From NCBI GenBank assembly GCA_050008715.1, contig JBEKMC010000012.1, positions 1 to 64,000 of the forward strand: a stretch of 64,000 bases of DNA. Direction: 5' to 3'. This stretch comes from JAKACA01 sp050008715. GTDB lineage: Bacteria > Actinomycetota > Acidimicrobiia > Acidimicrobiales > Bog-793. How positions within the stretch are numbered: the stretch's first letter is position 1; each line of letters starts with the position of its first letter. The notes under the pieces are model-generated. The model worked only from the letters and a program-made list of their open reading frames with translations. It was not told where the DNA came from and made no database searches. The position numbers were made by a program, and so were the translations under genes. This document shows positions 41,859 to 49,667 of the stretch, one piece after another.

Positions 41859-43429
41859 AGGAGCTCGTAGGCGGGCAGATACTGCTGCCCGCCTGGGAGC
41901 GCTTCGCCACGACGGTCGGCTTCCACGACGGCGACTACCACGCCGACTACGCCCGTCACGCCAGTCGCGTGCTGCGTCTCACCGATGCCATGCGGGGCGA
42001 GCTCGGGCTCTCCCGCTCCGACTCGTTCTCCGTCTTGGCCGTCAACAGCCACGAGTACCTCGAGCTGTACCACGCCGCCTTTCTCGGGGCGGGCATCATC
42101 AACCCTCTCAATCTGCGCCTCGCCCCGCGCGAGCTGCAGCTGATCCTCGCCGATTCCGAGTCGGAGGTCATCTTCGTCGACGAGTTCTTCGCCGACCACC
42201 TGCTGCGCGCGATCGCTCCGGTCCGCAAGAACCTCCCGTTGCGCAAGATCGTCCTCATCGGTGACGGCGAGCACGAATGCGACCTGCATTACGCCGACCT
42301 GATCGAGCTCGGTCATCCCAACGTCCCGGAAGAGCCCGACGAGCACGACGGCGTCGTGCTCATGTACACCGGCGGCACGACCGGCCTGCCGAAGGGCGCC
42401 TTGCTCGACCAGCGCGCCGAGATGCTGAACCTCTACCACATCGCCATGACGGTCGACCTCGCCCCGGGCAGGGTGTATCTGCACCAGATCCCGATGTTCC
42501 ATGCGGCCTCCATGGGAGGGATACTCGGCATCCCGGCCATCGGCGGCGTGTCGGTCTTCCAGTCGCTCTTCGAGCCGGAAGCCGTCATGAAGCTCACCGA
42601 GCAGTACCAGGTCGACTGGACCACAGTCGTCCCCACGATGATCGCAATGATCCTCGACCACCCGGACTTCCGGCCTGAGCGGTTCGCCTCGATGCGCGAC
42701 CTCGTCTACGGCGCCTCACCCATGCCGCCGGCCCTCCTCGACCGATTGCAGGACGTGCTGCCGCACGTCGCCCTCTGGCAGGGGTACGGCATGACAGAGT
42801 GTTCGTCGGTGCTCACGATGCTGACCAGCGCCGATCACCGCGCCGGCGGTGCGCGCCTCCATTCGGCGGGGCGGCCCGTCCTCGGTGTGAAGCTCGCCAT
42901 CCGCGATCGCGGCGGCAACGTGCTGCCACCACACGAGGAGGGAGAGGTCTGCGCCCGAGCGGGTAACTTCCTCGGCGAGTACTGGCACCGCCCGAAAGAG
43001 ACCGAGGCGGCACTCCACGACGGCTGGTACCACACCGGCGACATCGGGCACGTGGACGAGGACGGGTTCTTGTACCTCGTCGACCGGTCGAACGACATGA
43101 TCGTGTCCGGCGGGGAGAACGTCTACTCCATCGAGGTCGAGAACGCCCTCAGCACACACCCCGCCGTCGCCGAGGTCGCCGTCATCGGCGTACCGCACGA
43201 GACATGGGGTGAACAGGTGCACGCCGTCGTCGTCCTGCACCCGGGCACCGAGGTCACGACGGAGGACTTGCAGGAGCACGCTCGCTCGACGATCGCCGGC
43301 TACAAGGTTCCGAAGACGATCGAGTTCCGATCCGAGCCGATGCCGTTGTCCGGTGCGCTCAAGCCGCTCAAACGGGAGCTGCGCCAGCAGTACCTCGACA
43401 GGACGGAGACCACCGCCGCGGCGGGTTGA
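41855..43429 (+). CDS. Acyl-CoA synthetase (AMP-forming)
   Basis: GTG 41855. The 524-residue ANL enzyme has the P-loop VVLMYTGGTTGLPKGALLD (A3), WQGYGMTECSSV (A5), DGWYHTGDIGHVDEDGFLYLVDR (A7) and GYKVPKTIEF (A10 region) with the C-terminal catalytic Lys. It makes acyl-AMP then acyl-CoA. The chain length is not predictable. Coupling to a DUF3068 membrane protein suggests an envelope-lipid role. Confidence 0.93.
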   Translation: MKELVGGQILLPAWERFATTVGFHDGDYHADYARHASRVLRLTDAMRGELGLSRSDSFSVLAVNSHEYLELYHAAFLGAGIINPLNLRLAPRELQLILADSESEVIFVDEFFADHLLRAIAPVRKNLPLRKIVLIGDGEHECDLHYADLIELGHPNVPEEPDEHDGVVLMYTGGTTGLPKGALLDQRAEMLNLYHIAMTVDLAPGRVYLHQIPMFHAASMGGILGIPAIGGVSVFQSLFEPEAVMKLTEQYQVDWTTVVPTMIAMILDHPDFRPERFASMRDLVYGASPMPPALLDRLQDVLPHVALWQGYGMTECSSVLTMLTSADHRAGGARLHSAGRPVLGVKLAIRDRGGNVLPPHEEGEVCARAGNFLGEYWHRPKETEAALHDGWYHTGDIGHVDEDGFLYLVDRSNDMIVSGGENVYSIEVENALSTHPAVAEVAVIGVPHETWGEQVHAVVVLHPGTEVTTEDLQEHARSTIAGYKVPKTIEFRSEPMPLSGALKPLKRELRQQYLDRTETTAAAG

Positions 43430-43450
43430 TCAACGCCCGGGTATCGCTGC

Positions 43451-44260
43451 TCAGCCGGTTGGCCCTGCCACTACAGGCCCGGGACCGTTGGCGATCGCCA
43501 ACTGTCGTGTCGTCTGCTCGCGCAGTGCTGCCACTTGCTCGGTCGTCAGCACGTCGCACACCCAGTCCCAGTGCATGGCGACCAACTGGCCCGGCCGGGG
43601 CGCGTCGATGAACGAGCGGCCGTCCCGTCGCCATGGCACCGTCTCGAACCGCGGCATCCCAAGCTGCAACGACGATCCCGTCCAGGCAAGTGGCTCCCCG
43701 CTCGCGGTCACGGCGTCGCCCACGACGTCCTCCACCTGCCCCCAGCGGACGCGGCATTGCTCGAGGACGCGGAGCGGTTCGGCCACGCGACCGCGCTTCA
43801 GGAGACCCACCCATGGATACACCGAGAAGACGTGGAAGTTGTGATGGGGGCAGGCACCCGGCTCGAGAGCGGCAGCGGGCTGGCGCCCGCCGACGGCGGA
43901 CTGAAGGCGAAACGCCTCCGACACCAGCTCGCCCAACTTCGCCTGTGGGACCTTGTCGAGAAGAGGGCTGCCGATCCAGTACGCCTCCACGACCGCCACA
44001 TCGAGCGGATCGGCGATGCCGGAAGCTGCGGCGATCAACTGGAGGTAGGGCCACGCACCCTCGAAGCGGCGAGCCAGCCGGCGCAGATCCTCCGCCGCTG
44101 CGGCCTGGCCAGACGAATCGTGGCCAGACGAATCGTGGCCGGCCGCAAGGAGGAGCGCCTCCGAGTCCGGTGGCCCGCAGTAGCCGAGCGAGTTCGGCGG
44201 GAAAGCGAACCGAGCGAAGAGCGACGCGCCGTCGGACGAGCGCGTCGGAAGGCCTCCCAT
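43451..44260 (-). CDS. DUF6390-like hydrogenase-operon protein
   Basis: ATG 44260 overlaps the hypC stop. The 269-residue protein has FARFAFPPNSLGYCGP at the start and PHHNFHVFSVYPWVGLL in the middle, a pattern I associate with DUF6390 (name from memory), a family seen with actinobacterial hydrogenases. An exact 15-bp duplication (44107-44136) gives GHDSSGHDSSG. No catalytic motif is clear; a Cys/His-based metal role is possible. It is the last gene of the hydrogenase operon. Confidence 0.75.
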   Translation of the reverse strand: MGGLPTRSSDGASLFARFAFPPNSLGYCGPPDSEALLLAAGHDSSGHDSSGQAAAAEDLRRLARRFEGAWPYLQLIAAASGIADPLDVAVVEAYWIGSPLLDKVPQAKLGELVSEAFRLQSAVGGRQPAAALEPGACPHHNFHVFSVYPWVGLLKRGRVAEPLRVLEQCRVRWGQVEDVVGDAVTASGEPLAWTGSSLQLGMPRFETVPWRRDGRSFIDAPRPGQLVAMHWDWVCDVLTTEQVAALREQTTRQLAIANGPGPVVAGPTG

Positions 44261-44511
44261 CAGGTCCGATCGGTGACGGCGGCCTGCATCTCGTCGTAGG
44301 CGGCGGCGAGCCGGCGTGCCTCGGCCTCGGGCAGCACCCGGACGGCAAGTCCGGTGTGTGCCTGCAGCCAGTCACCCGGGAGCACGTCGACACCATCGAA
44401 CACGAGCAGGGCCGTCGAGACGCGATGTAACGAGCCGGCGATGTCGACGATCGCCACCCCTTCCTCCTCACTCGGGAGGGACACGACCTGACCGACCCGC
44501 TCGACGCACAT
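44260..44511 (-). CDS. hypC: HypC/HupF-family [NiFe]-hydrogenase maturation chaperone
   Basis: The 83-residue protein starts MCVERVGQV, with the essential Cys2, and has VDIAGSLHRVSTALL and DVLPGDWLQAHTGLAV, the HypC core. HypC carries the Fe(CN)2CO intermediate with HypD and delivers it to the large subunit. The ATG overlaps the protease stop by 1 bp (TGATG). HypA, B, D, E and F genes are not in this window and must be elsewhere. Confidence 0.92.
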   Translation of the reverse strand: MCVERVGQVVSLPSEEEGVAIVDIAGSLHRVSTALLVFDGVDVLPGDWLQAHTGLAVRVLPEAEARRLAAAYDEMQAAVTDRT

Positions 44512-44987
44512 CAGCGCGCCTGCTCCGACCCGGCGCCGGCTGCCGCAACGAGGTCGTCGACCAGCGTCTCGAGCGCCTCCGCGACGGGCGGGGAAAGTCC
44601 GACACCGTTACGGACGTCTCCGACCTCGATGCCGTAGAGAACCAAGTGGGCGGGCAGCCGTTCGAGCACGCGAGCGAGCTCCACCGCTTCGGCCACACCG
44701 ATCCCGTGGGTGCTGACCGCAGACGCCGGCGGGGCGGCGTCCCATTGCCCGTCGATGCACTCGAAACGGTGGAGTGCGCCGGGCTCGCCGCCCGAATCGA
44801 CGGCGTCGATGAGGAACACCTTGGATCGCCCCGACCACCGCTGCACGAGCGCTACCGGCTCACCGCTCTCCTCCACGAGGTCCACGCCGCCCATCCCCGC
44901 CTGGCGGAGCAGCTCGATGGCGGCGACTCCGACACCGTCGTCGCTCCGGTAGGGATTGCCGACGCCGATGAAGAGGATCCTGCTCAC
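44511..44987 (-). CDS. [NiFe]-hydrogenase large-subunit maturation protease (HyaD/HycI type)
   Basis: GTG 44987 overlaps the large-subunit stop (GTGA). The 158-residue protein has FIGVGNPYRSDDGVGVAAIE (metal Asp), FLIDAVDSG (second Asp) and STHGIGVAEAVELA (His), the three Ni-sensing ligands of the family. It removes the C-terminal peptide of the large subunit after nickel insertion. Encoded directly after the large subunit, it is presumably dedicated to it. Confidence 0.93.
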   Translation of the reverse strand: MSRILFIGVGNPYRSDDGVGVAAIELLRQAGMGGVDLVEESGEPVALVQRWSGRSKVFLIDAVDSGGEPGALHRFECIDGQWDAAPPASAVSTHGIGVAEAVELARVLERLPAHLVLYGIEVGDVRNGVGLSPPVAEALETLVDDLVAAAGAGSEQAR

Positions 44988-46291
44988 GACTTCAGACGGT
45001 CGACCCGCAGGTCGAGGAAGTGCGTGGCGCACGAGATACAGGGGTCGTAGTTGCGGATGGTGTGCTCGCAACGGGCCGTCAGGGCGGCATCGTCCATGTC
45101 GAGGTTGGCCTCGACGACATGGGTCAGGTCGTGCTCGATCGCCTGTTGGTTCTGCGACGTCGGGGGCACGATCGTCGCCGATGTGATGAGACCGTCGGCT
45201 CCGATCTCGTATCGGTGGTACAGGAGCCCGCGGGGCGCTTCGCTCGCACCGTGCCCGACGCCGGCTCGGGCCACGACCTCGATGGACGGCGCTGCCGGGG
45301 GGACATAGCCCTCGATGAGGCGGAGAGCCTCGTCGCAGGCGGCCACTGTCTCGACGGCGCGGACCACGATGCTCTGGAACGGGTTGCGACACTCGGTCCC
45401 GAGGCCGGCGTCAGCCGCCGCCTGGCGCGCCACAGCCGGGAGAGCGTGCTGATTGAGGCTGTAGCGGGCGAGCGGGCCGACGATGTACTCGCCCCCGTCC
45501 CAGCGGCCGTGGAGCGCGTTGCTGTGCTCGACATGCTCCTCGTGGATGTGCTCGGAGAACTCCGAGATCGGGATCTGAAGCCTGCCGCTCGACGAGCCGA
45601 TACGCCGGCCCATGATCGGGTAGTCGCCTTCGGCGGCCAACGCCACGAGCTCCCAGTCGCCTTCGTAGGACGGGATCGAGAAACCCGCCACCCATTCCAC
45701 CGTCTCGAGCGCCGCCTGTCGGGCCCACTCCAACTCCGGAACGAGCTCGGCCAGCTGCGACTCGTCCGGCAAGCGGTAGAAACCCCCGACGCGCACGTTG
45801 ATCGGATGGATCGCCCGCCCGCCGATTACCTCGAGAATGCGGTTGCCGACCTTCTTCAGGCGGAGCCCGCGCTCGACGATGGCCCTGTGGTCGCGGGCGA
45901 GCGAGATGGCGCCGTCGTAGCCGAGGAAATCCGGGGCGTGCAGCATGTAGATGTGCAGGGCGTGGCTCTCGATCCACTCGCCGCAGTACAGCAGCCGACG
46001 AAGGTCGGCCAGCTGGCCGTCGACTGTGACGCCACAGGCGTCCTCGATGGCGAGGCAGGCGCTCATCTGATACGCGACCGGGCAGATGCCGCAGATCCGC
46101 GCCGTGATGTCCGGCGGTTCGGTGTAAGCCCGGCCCTCGAGGAACGCCTCGAAGAAACGAGGCGGCTCGTAAATGTTGAGCTGCACCGAGGTGAGCTCAC
46201 CGTCGGTGATCGTGACGTGCAACGCGCCCTCGCCCTCGACGCGGGCGAGCGAGTGGACGTCGAGGCTCCTCGCACCGTTCTGATGCGTCAT
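44984..46291 (-). CDS. hyhL: Group 3b-type [NiFe]-hydrogenase large subunit
   Basis: ATG 46291 overlaps the small-subunit stop. The 435-residue protein has the L1 motif ARICGICPVAYQMSA (Cys67, Cys70) and the L2 motif DPCISCATH (Cys418, Cys421), which together hold the NiFe(CN)2CO centre. The 11 residues after His424 are the predicted peptide removed by the protease. The CGICPVAY form and partner subunits match group 3 (NAD(P)-linked, bidirectional) enzymes, sub-group 3b. It oxidises H2 or evolves it in the cytosol. Confidence 0.93.
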   Translation of the reverse strand: MTHQNGARSLDVHSLARVEGEGALHVTITDGELTSVQLNIYEPPRFFEAFLEGRAYTEPPDITARICGICPVAYQMSACLAIEDACGVTVDGQLADLRRLLYCGEWIESHALHIYMLHAPDFLGYDGAISLARDHRAIVERGLRLKKVGNRILEVIGGRAIHPINVRVGGFYRLPDESQLAELVPELEWARQAALETVEWVAGFSIPSYEGDWELVALAAEGDYPIMGRRIGSSSGRLQIPISEFSEHIHEEHVEHSNALHGRWDGGEYIVGPLARYSLNQHALPAVARQAAADAGLGTECRNPFQSIVVRAVETVAACDEALRLIEGYVPPAAPSIEVVARAGVGHGASEAPRGLLYHRYEIGADGLITSATIVPPTSQNQQAIEHDLTHVVEANLDMDDAALTARCEHTIRNYDPCISCATHFLDLRVDRLKS

Positions 46292-47073
46292 GACGCTGCC
46301 TCCTCGACGGTCGAGCCGACCTCCCGGAAGCCCGGCGCGCCGGCGTTGAACGTGTGGAACACCCGCCCGATGTCGCCGTCGGAGACCGGTACCGTCCGCA
46401 GGAGCTGGACGAACGCCGTCGTGTTGATGGTGTCCGCCGGCCCGTAACAGCCGAAGCAGCCGCGGTCGAAGGCCGGGCAGATCGCGCCGCAGCCGGCGTG
46501 GGTGACGGGGCCGAGGCACGGCGTGCCGTGTGCCACCATCACGCAGGTCGTGCCGCGTCGCTTGCACTCGACGCAGACCGAGCCCGACTGCAGCCGCGGC
46601 GGCTTGCCGAGCAGGTACGACGAGATCACATGCAGCAGCTGCGACTTGTTGATCGGGCAACCCCGGAGCTCGAAGTCGACAGCCACGTGCTCGGACATCG
46701 GCGTCGAGGTTGCCAGCGTCTCGATGTACTCCGGCTGGGCGTACACGATGGAGGTGTAGGCCTTCACGTCGGCGAAGTTCCGCAACGCCTGCACACCGCC
46801 GGCCGTGGCGCACGCGCCGATCGAGATGAGGATCGTCGACTGCGCACGGATGTCGACAATGCGGTCGATGTCGTGGGCGGTCGTGATCGACCCCTCCACG
46901 ATGGACAGGTCGTACGGGCCGTCCACCGAGGTGCTCGACGCCTCGAGGAAGTAGGCGAAGTCGACCGCCCCCGCCACCGCCAAGAGCTCGTCCTCACAGT
47001 CGAGCAACGTCAGCTGGCATCCGTCGCAGGAGGCGAACTTCCAGACGGCGACTTTGGGAAGGCTCTGCGTCAC
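46288..47073 (-). CDS. hyhS: [NiFe]-hydrogenase small subunit
   Basis: GTG 47073 overlaps the hyhG stop. The 261-residue protein has FASCDGCQLTLLD (proximal cluster Cys), SIGACATAGG, RGCPINK, a Cys pair in CVECKRRGTTC, and AGCGAICPAFDRGCFGCYGP for the other clusters. It has no Tat signal or TM anchor, consistent with a cytosolic group 3 enzyme. It passes electrons from the large subunit to the flavin subunit. Confidence 0.93.
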   Translation of the reverse strand: MTQSLPKVAVWKFASCDGCQLTLLDCEDELLAVAGAVDFAYFLEASSTSVDGPYDLSIVEGSITTAHDIDRIVDIRAQSTILISIGACATAGGVQALRNFADVKAYTSIVYAQPEYIETLATSTPMSEHVAVDFELRGCPINKSQLLHVISSYLLGKPPRLQSGSVCVECKRRGTTCVMVAHGTPCLGPVTHAGCGAICPAFDRGCFGCYGPADTINTTAFVQLLRTVPVSDGDIGRVFHTFNAGAPGFREVGSTVEEAAS

Positions 47074-47924
47074 AGCTCGCGCACCTCCATGAGCGGGCGC
47101 GCCGTCGTCCAGCTGACGACGGGGCCGTCCGTGCAGACGAAGTACCCGGCGAGCTGGCAATGGCCGCAATGTCGGATGGCGCATTGCATGTTGCGCTCGA
47201 GCGAGACCTGGATGTCGTCCGGCGATACGCCGCGCTCGACAAGGTTGAGTGCGACGAAGCGCATCATCACCTCAGGGCCACAGGCGATTGCCACCGTCCG
47301 ACCCGGTTCGATCGTCAGGCGCGGCAGCTCGTTCGTGACGATGCCGACGTTGCCCTCCCAGCCGGGCGAGCCGCGGTCGACGATGGTTCGCACGGTGATG
47401 GCGCCGTCGTGCCACCAACCGTCGAGCTCGGAACGGAAGAGCAGCTCGTCGGCGGTGCGGGCGCCCATGACGAGCGCAACGCTGCCGAACGCAGACCGGT
47501 TGGCGAGCACCGCGTGGATCACCGGCCGCACGGGTGCCAGTCCGATGCCGCCCGCCACGATGATGAGATCCCGCCCCATCGCCGCCTCGACGTCCCAACC
47601 CCGACCGAACGGCCCGCGGACCCCGACGACGTCGCCCTGTTGTTTCGCGCACAAGGCGCTCGTGACGCCGCCCACGTCTCGGATCGTATGCACGAGCACG
47701 CCGTCGCTCGTGGTCGCGCTTACGGAGATGGGGACCTCGCCAGCGCCCCATGACCACAGCATGTTGAACTGGCCGGGGGCGATCGCCGGCACGCCATCGT
47801 CTTCCGGTTCGAGCCTCATCGTGACGGTGGCATCCGTCTCACGTCGCGTGCTGGCGACCCGGTACAGCACGGGTCGCATCGGGTCGCGAGCAGTCGCGAG
47901 CGCCGCTCCGGCCACTTCAGCCAT
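47070..47924 (-). CDS. hyhG: Hydrogenase FAD/NAD(P)-binding [2Fe-2S] subunit
   Basis: The 284-residue protein belongs to the ferredoxin-NAD(P) reductase fold: APGQFNMLWSWGAGEVPISVS (flavin region), VRGPFGRGWD, LIIVAGGIGLAPVRPVI (nucleotide) and CGPEVMMRFVA. The C-terminal NMQCAIRHCGHCQLAGYFVC holds a [2Fe-2S] cluster. It transfers electrons between the small subunit and NAD(P). It overlaps the cNMP-domain gene by 8 bp. Confidence 0.93.
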   Translation of the reverse strand: MAEVAGAALATARDPMRPVLYRVASTRRETDATVTMRLEPEDDGVPAIAPGQFNMLWSWGAGEVPISVSATTSDGVLVHTIRDVGGVTSALCAKQQGDVVGVRGPFGRGWDVEAAMGRDLIIVAGGIGLAPVRPVIHAVLANRSAFGSVALVMGARTADELLFRSELDGWWHDGAITVRTIVDRGSPGWEGNVGIVTNELPRLTIEPGRTVAIACGPEVMMRFVALNLVERGVSPDDIQVSLERNMQCAIRHCGHCQLAGYFVCTDGPVVSWTTARPLMEVREL

Positions 47925-48387
47925 GGTCGTCGCCGAACAGGTCGAGCAGTCGTATACGGGTTGACTCCAGGCGCTCTTCCATGATCTTGGCGACCTCGGT
48001 CATCAAGCGGTAGCCGGCCGCAGGGTTCTCCTCCAGGTACGGGAGCAGGCAGTCGGCGTGCAGTTCTACGGCTCGCACGTGCTCGACGGCGACGGCGTCG
48101 AAGTGCCACACATAGGGAGGCACGACCCAGGACCAGCCAAGGATGTCTCCGGTCTGCAGCGTCTCGAGTGACACGAGCCCTTTGCTCGGGACGTGCACCC
48201 CGACGTTGACGCGGCCGGCCCGGATGGCGAAGAAGCTCTTCGCCGGGGTTCCCTCCGTGCAGAGCGCAGCACCGGTATCGAACACGACGTTGTTGGCGCA
48301 CTCGGCCAACCGCCTGCGCAGGTCCTCCGGGAACAGTGCGAAGAAACGATGCTCGGCGAGCTCCTCGGCAATCGTGGTGGGCATCAT
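47917..48387 (-). CDS. Cyclic-nucleotide-binding-domain protein without DNA-binding domain
   Basis: The 156-residue protein is a CRP-type sensor domain: EHRFFALFPEDLRRRLAECA, FDTGAALCTEGTPAKSFFAIRAGRVNV and LQTGDILGWSWVVPPY, then a helix. The helix-turn-helix domain of CRP is absent, so it is not a transcription factor on its own. Encoded between hyhB and hyhG with overlaps on both sides, it probably acts as an allosteric or assembly factor of this hydrogenase. Confidence 0.9.
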   Translation of the reverse strand: MMPTTIAEELAEHRFFALFPEDLRRRLAECANNVVFDTGAALCTEGTPAKSFFAIRAGRVNVGVHVPSKGLVSLETLQTGDILGWSWVVPPYVWHFDAVAVEHVRAVELHADCLLPYLEENPAAGYRLMTEVAKIMEERLESTRIRLLDLFGDDHG

Positions 48388-49547
48388 CGTGTGTCCTCCT
48401 TCTGCAATGCGGTCGCCTCAGGCCCGCGTATGGCGCGCGCCTCTTCGGTGATGTCGATCCCGACGGGGCACCAGGCGATGCAACGCCCGCACCCCACGCA
48501 GCCGGATTCGCCGAACTGGTCCCACCACGTCGAGAGCTTGTGGGTCATCCACTGCCGGTACCGCGCCTTCGTGGAGACTCGCAGAGATCCGCCGTGCAGG
48601 TAGGAATGGCTGAGCTGGAAGCATGACGCCCACTCACGTACCCGCTCGTCGGTGCCGGTGGCAGCGTTCGGCTCGTCGGCCACGTCCGCGCAGAAGCACG
48701 TGGGGCACGCCATCGTGCAGTTGCCGCATGACAAGCAACGACTTGCGACGTCATCCCATCTCGGGTGGTCCACGGCCGCCAGCAGCAGCGCCGGGAGGCC
48801 TTCGGTGTTCATCGACCGCTGCATGCGGGAGATTGCAGTCTCCGTGACCTGCGCCGCGCCGGCGAGATCGGCCTCGCCGACCTCCGCCGGGCTCAACCGG
48901 GCGGCGACTGCGCTCCCGCGATCGCTCATCGGATGGACGAGGAAACGGTGTCGTTGCGGATCGCCGGGGTCGAGCTCGGTGAGGACGAGGTCGGCCCCTT
49001 CCCCGACGGCCGGCCCGGTGCCCATCGAGGTGCAGAAGCACGTCGAGGCGGGATCGCTGCAGTTGACGCCGATGAAGAAGATGCCTTCGCGCCGCCCGGC
49101 GTACACCGGCTCGGTGCACTCGCCCTGGAGGAAGACCCGGTCCTGAACGGCGATGGCGGCGAGATCGCAACCCCGGATCCCGAAGAACGCCCGCTTCGGC
49201 GGTGCCGGCTGCGTCTCTTCGAAGATGATCCGGTCCCCCTCGCGCCGCGACCTCCACAGCACGGTTCTCGGCGGGAACAGATGACGTTTCCAGGTGCCGG
49301 CGGGAGCTGCAAAGCCGAAGTACGCCTCGTCGCTCCGCTCGACCAGCCGGTAGCGGCCCGGCTCCTGGTCGTCGCCCCACCCGCGGGGCAACTGGCTGCT
49401 CGTCGTGATCGCTTCGATCACGATCGATCCGTCGCGCACCGTCGGTCCGAGAACCTCGTAGCCGTCCTCCGCGAGTGCCGCCAACAACTCGTCGAGACCC
49501 GAGAGCGGGATCACGGTCGGGACGCGCGACACCGGGAGGACAGTCAC
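48384..49547 (-). CDS. hyhB: Hydrogenase [4Fe-4S] beta subunit
   Basis: GTG 49547 is preferred (GCAGG 8 nt upstream, start of conserved sequence); ATG 49571 is possible. Two ferredoxin-type clusters are seen: CLSCGNCTMACPTCFC and CVGCGRCIAWCPVGID near the C terminus, plus IRGCDLAAIAVQDRVF and GVNCSDPASTCFC. This matches the HyhB/HydB subunit of group 3b hydrogenases. It is the first gene of the eight-gene minus-strand operon and links the flavin subunit with ferredoxin-type acceptors. Confidence 0.9.
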   Translation of the reverse strand: MTVLPVSRVPTVIPLSGLDELLAALAEDGYEVLGPTVRDGSIVIEAITTSSQLPRGWGDDQEPGRYRLVERSDEAYFGFAAPAGTWKRHLFPPRTVLWRSRREGDRIIFEETQPAPPKRAFFGIRGCDLAAIAVQDRVFLQGECTEPVYAGRREGIFFIGVNCSDPASTCFCTSMGTGPAVGEGADLVLTELDPGDPQRHRFLVHPMSDRGSAVAARLSPAEVGEADLAGAAQVTETAISRMQRSMNTEGLPALLLAAVDHPRWDDVASRCLSCGNCTMACPTCFCADVADEPNAATGTDERVREWASCFQLSHSYLHGGSLRVSTKARYRQWMTHKLSTWWDQFGESGCVGCGRCIAWCPVGIDITEEARAIRGPEATALQKEDTR

Positions 49548-49583
49548 AGAACGAGCCTGCCTGAGGGCCATGAGTGTGGCAAG

Positions 49584-49615
49584 GGTCCAATGACCATATT
49601 TGGGGTCCGGGGACC
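49584..49615. promoter_or_regulatory. Paired GGTCC-N2-(T/G)GACC inverted repeats in the hydrogenase promoter region
   Basis: GGTCCAATGACC (49584-49595) and GGTCCGGGGACC (49604-49615) are near-identical half-site arrangements 20 bp apart, close to two helical turns. They lie in the divergent region between hyhB and the class V enzyme gene. The spacing suggests tandem binding of one regulator to the same DNA face. They do not fit the DosR consensus. Confidence 0.5.
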
Positions 49616-49667
49616 AGTAGACAGACACGGTGCCCACAGTGAAGGTGCTCACAGTAGGAATGCAGCG

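Noticed and set aside
44988..46900. Long plus-strand frames opposite the hydrogenase genes
   Set aside because: They are Arg/Asp-rich mirror frames of high-GC coding sequence with no domain motifs. The minus-strand frames carry complete hydrogenase signatures.
49584..49615. DosR box in the hydrogenase promoter
   Set aside because: The known box has GGGACT halves with an AT-rich centre. The sites here have the opposite GGTCC/GGACC order, so I kept them only as unassigned inverted repeats.
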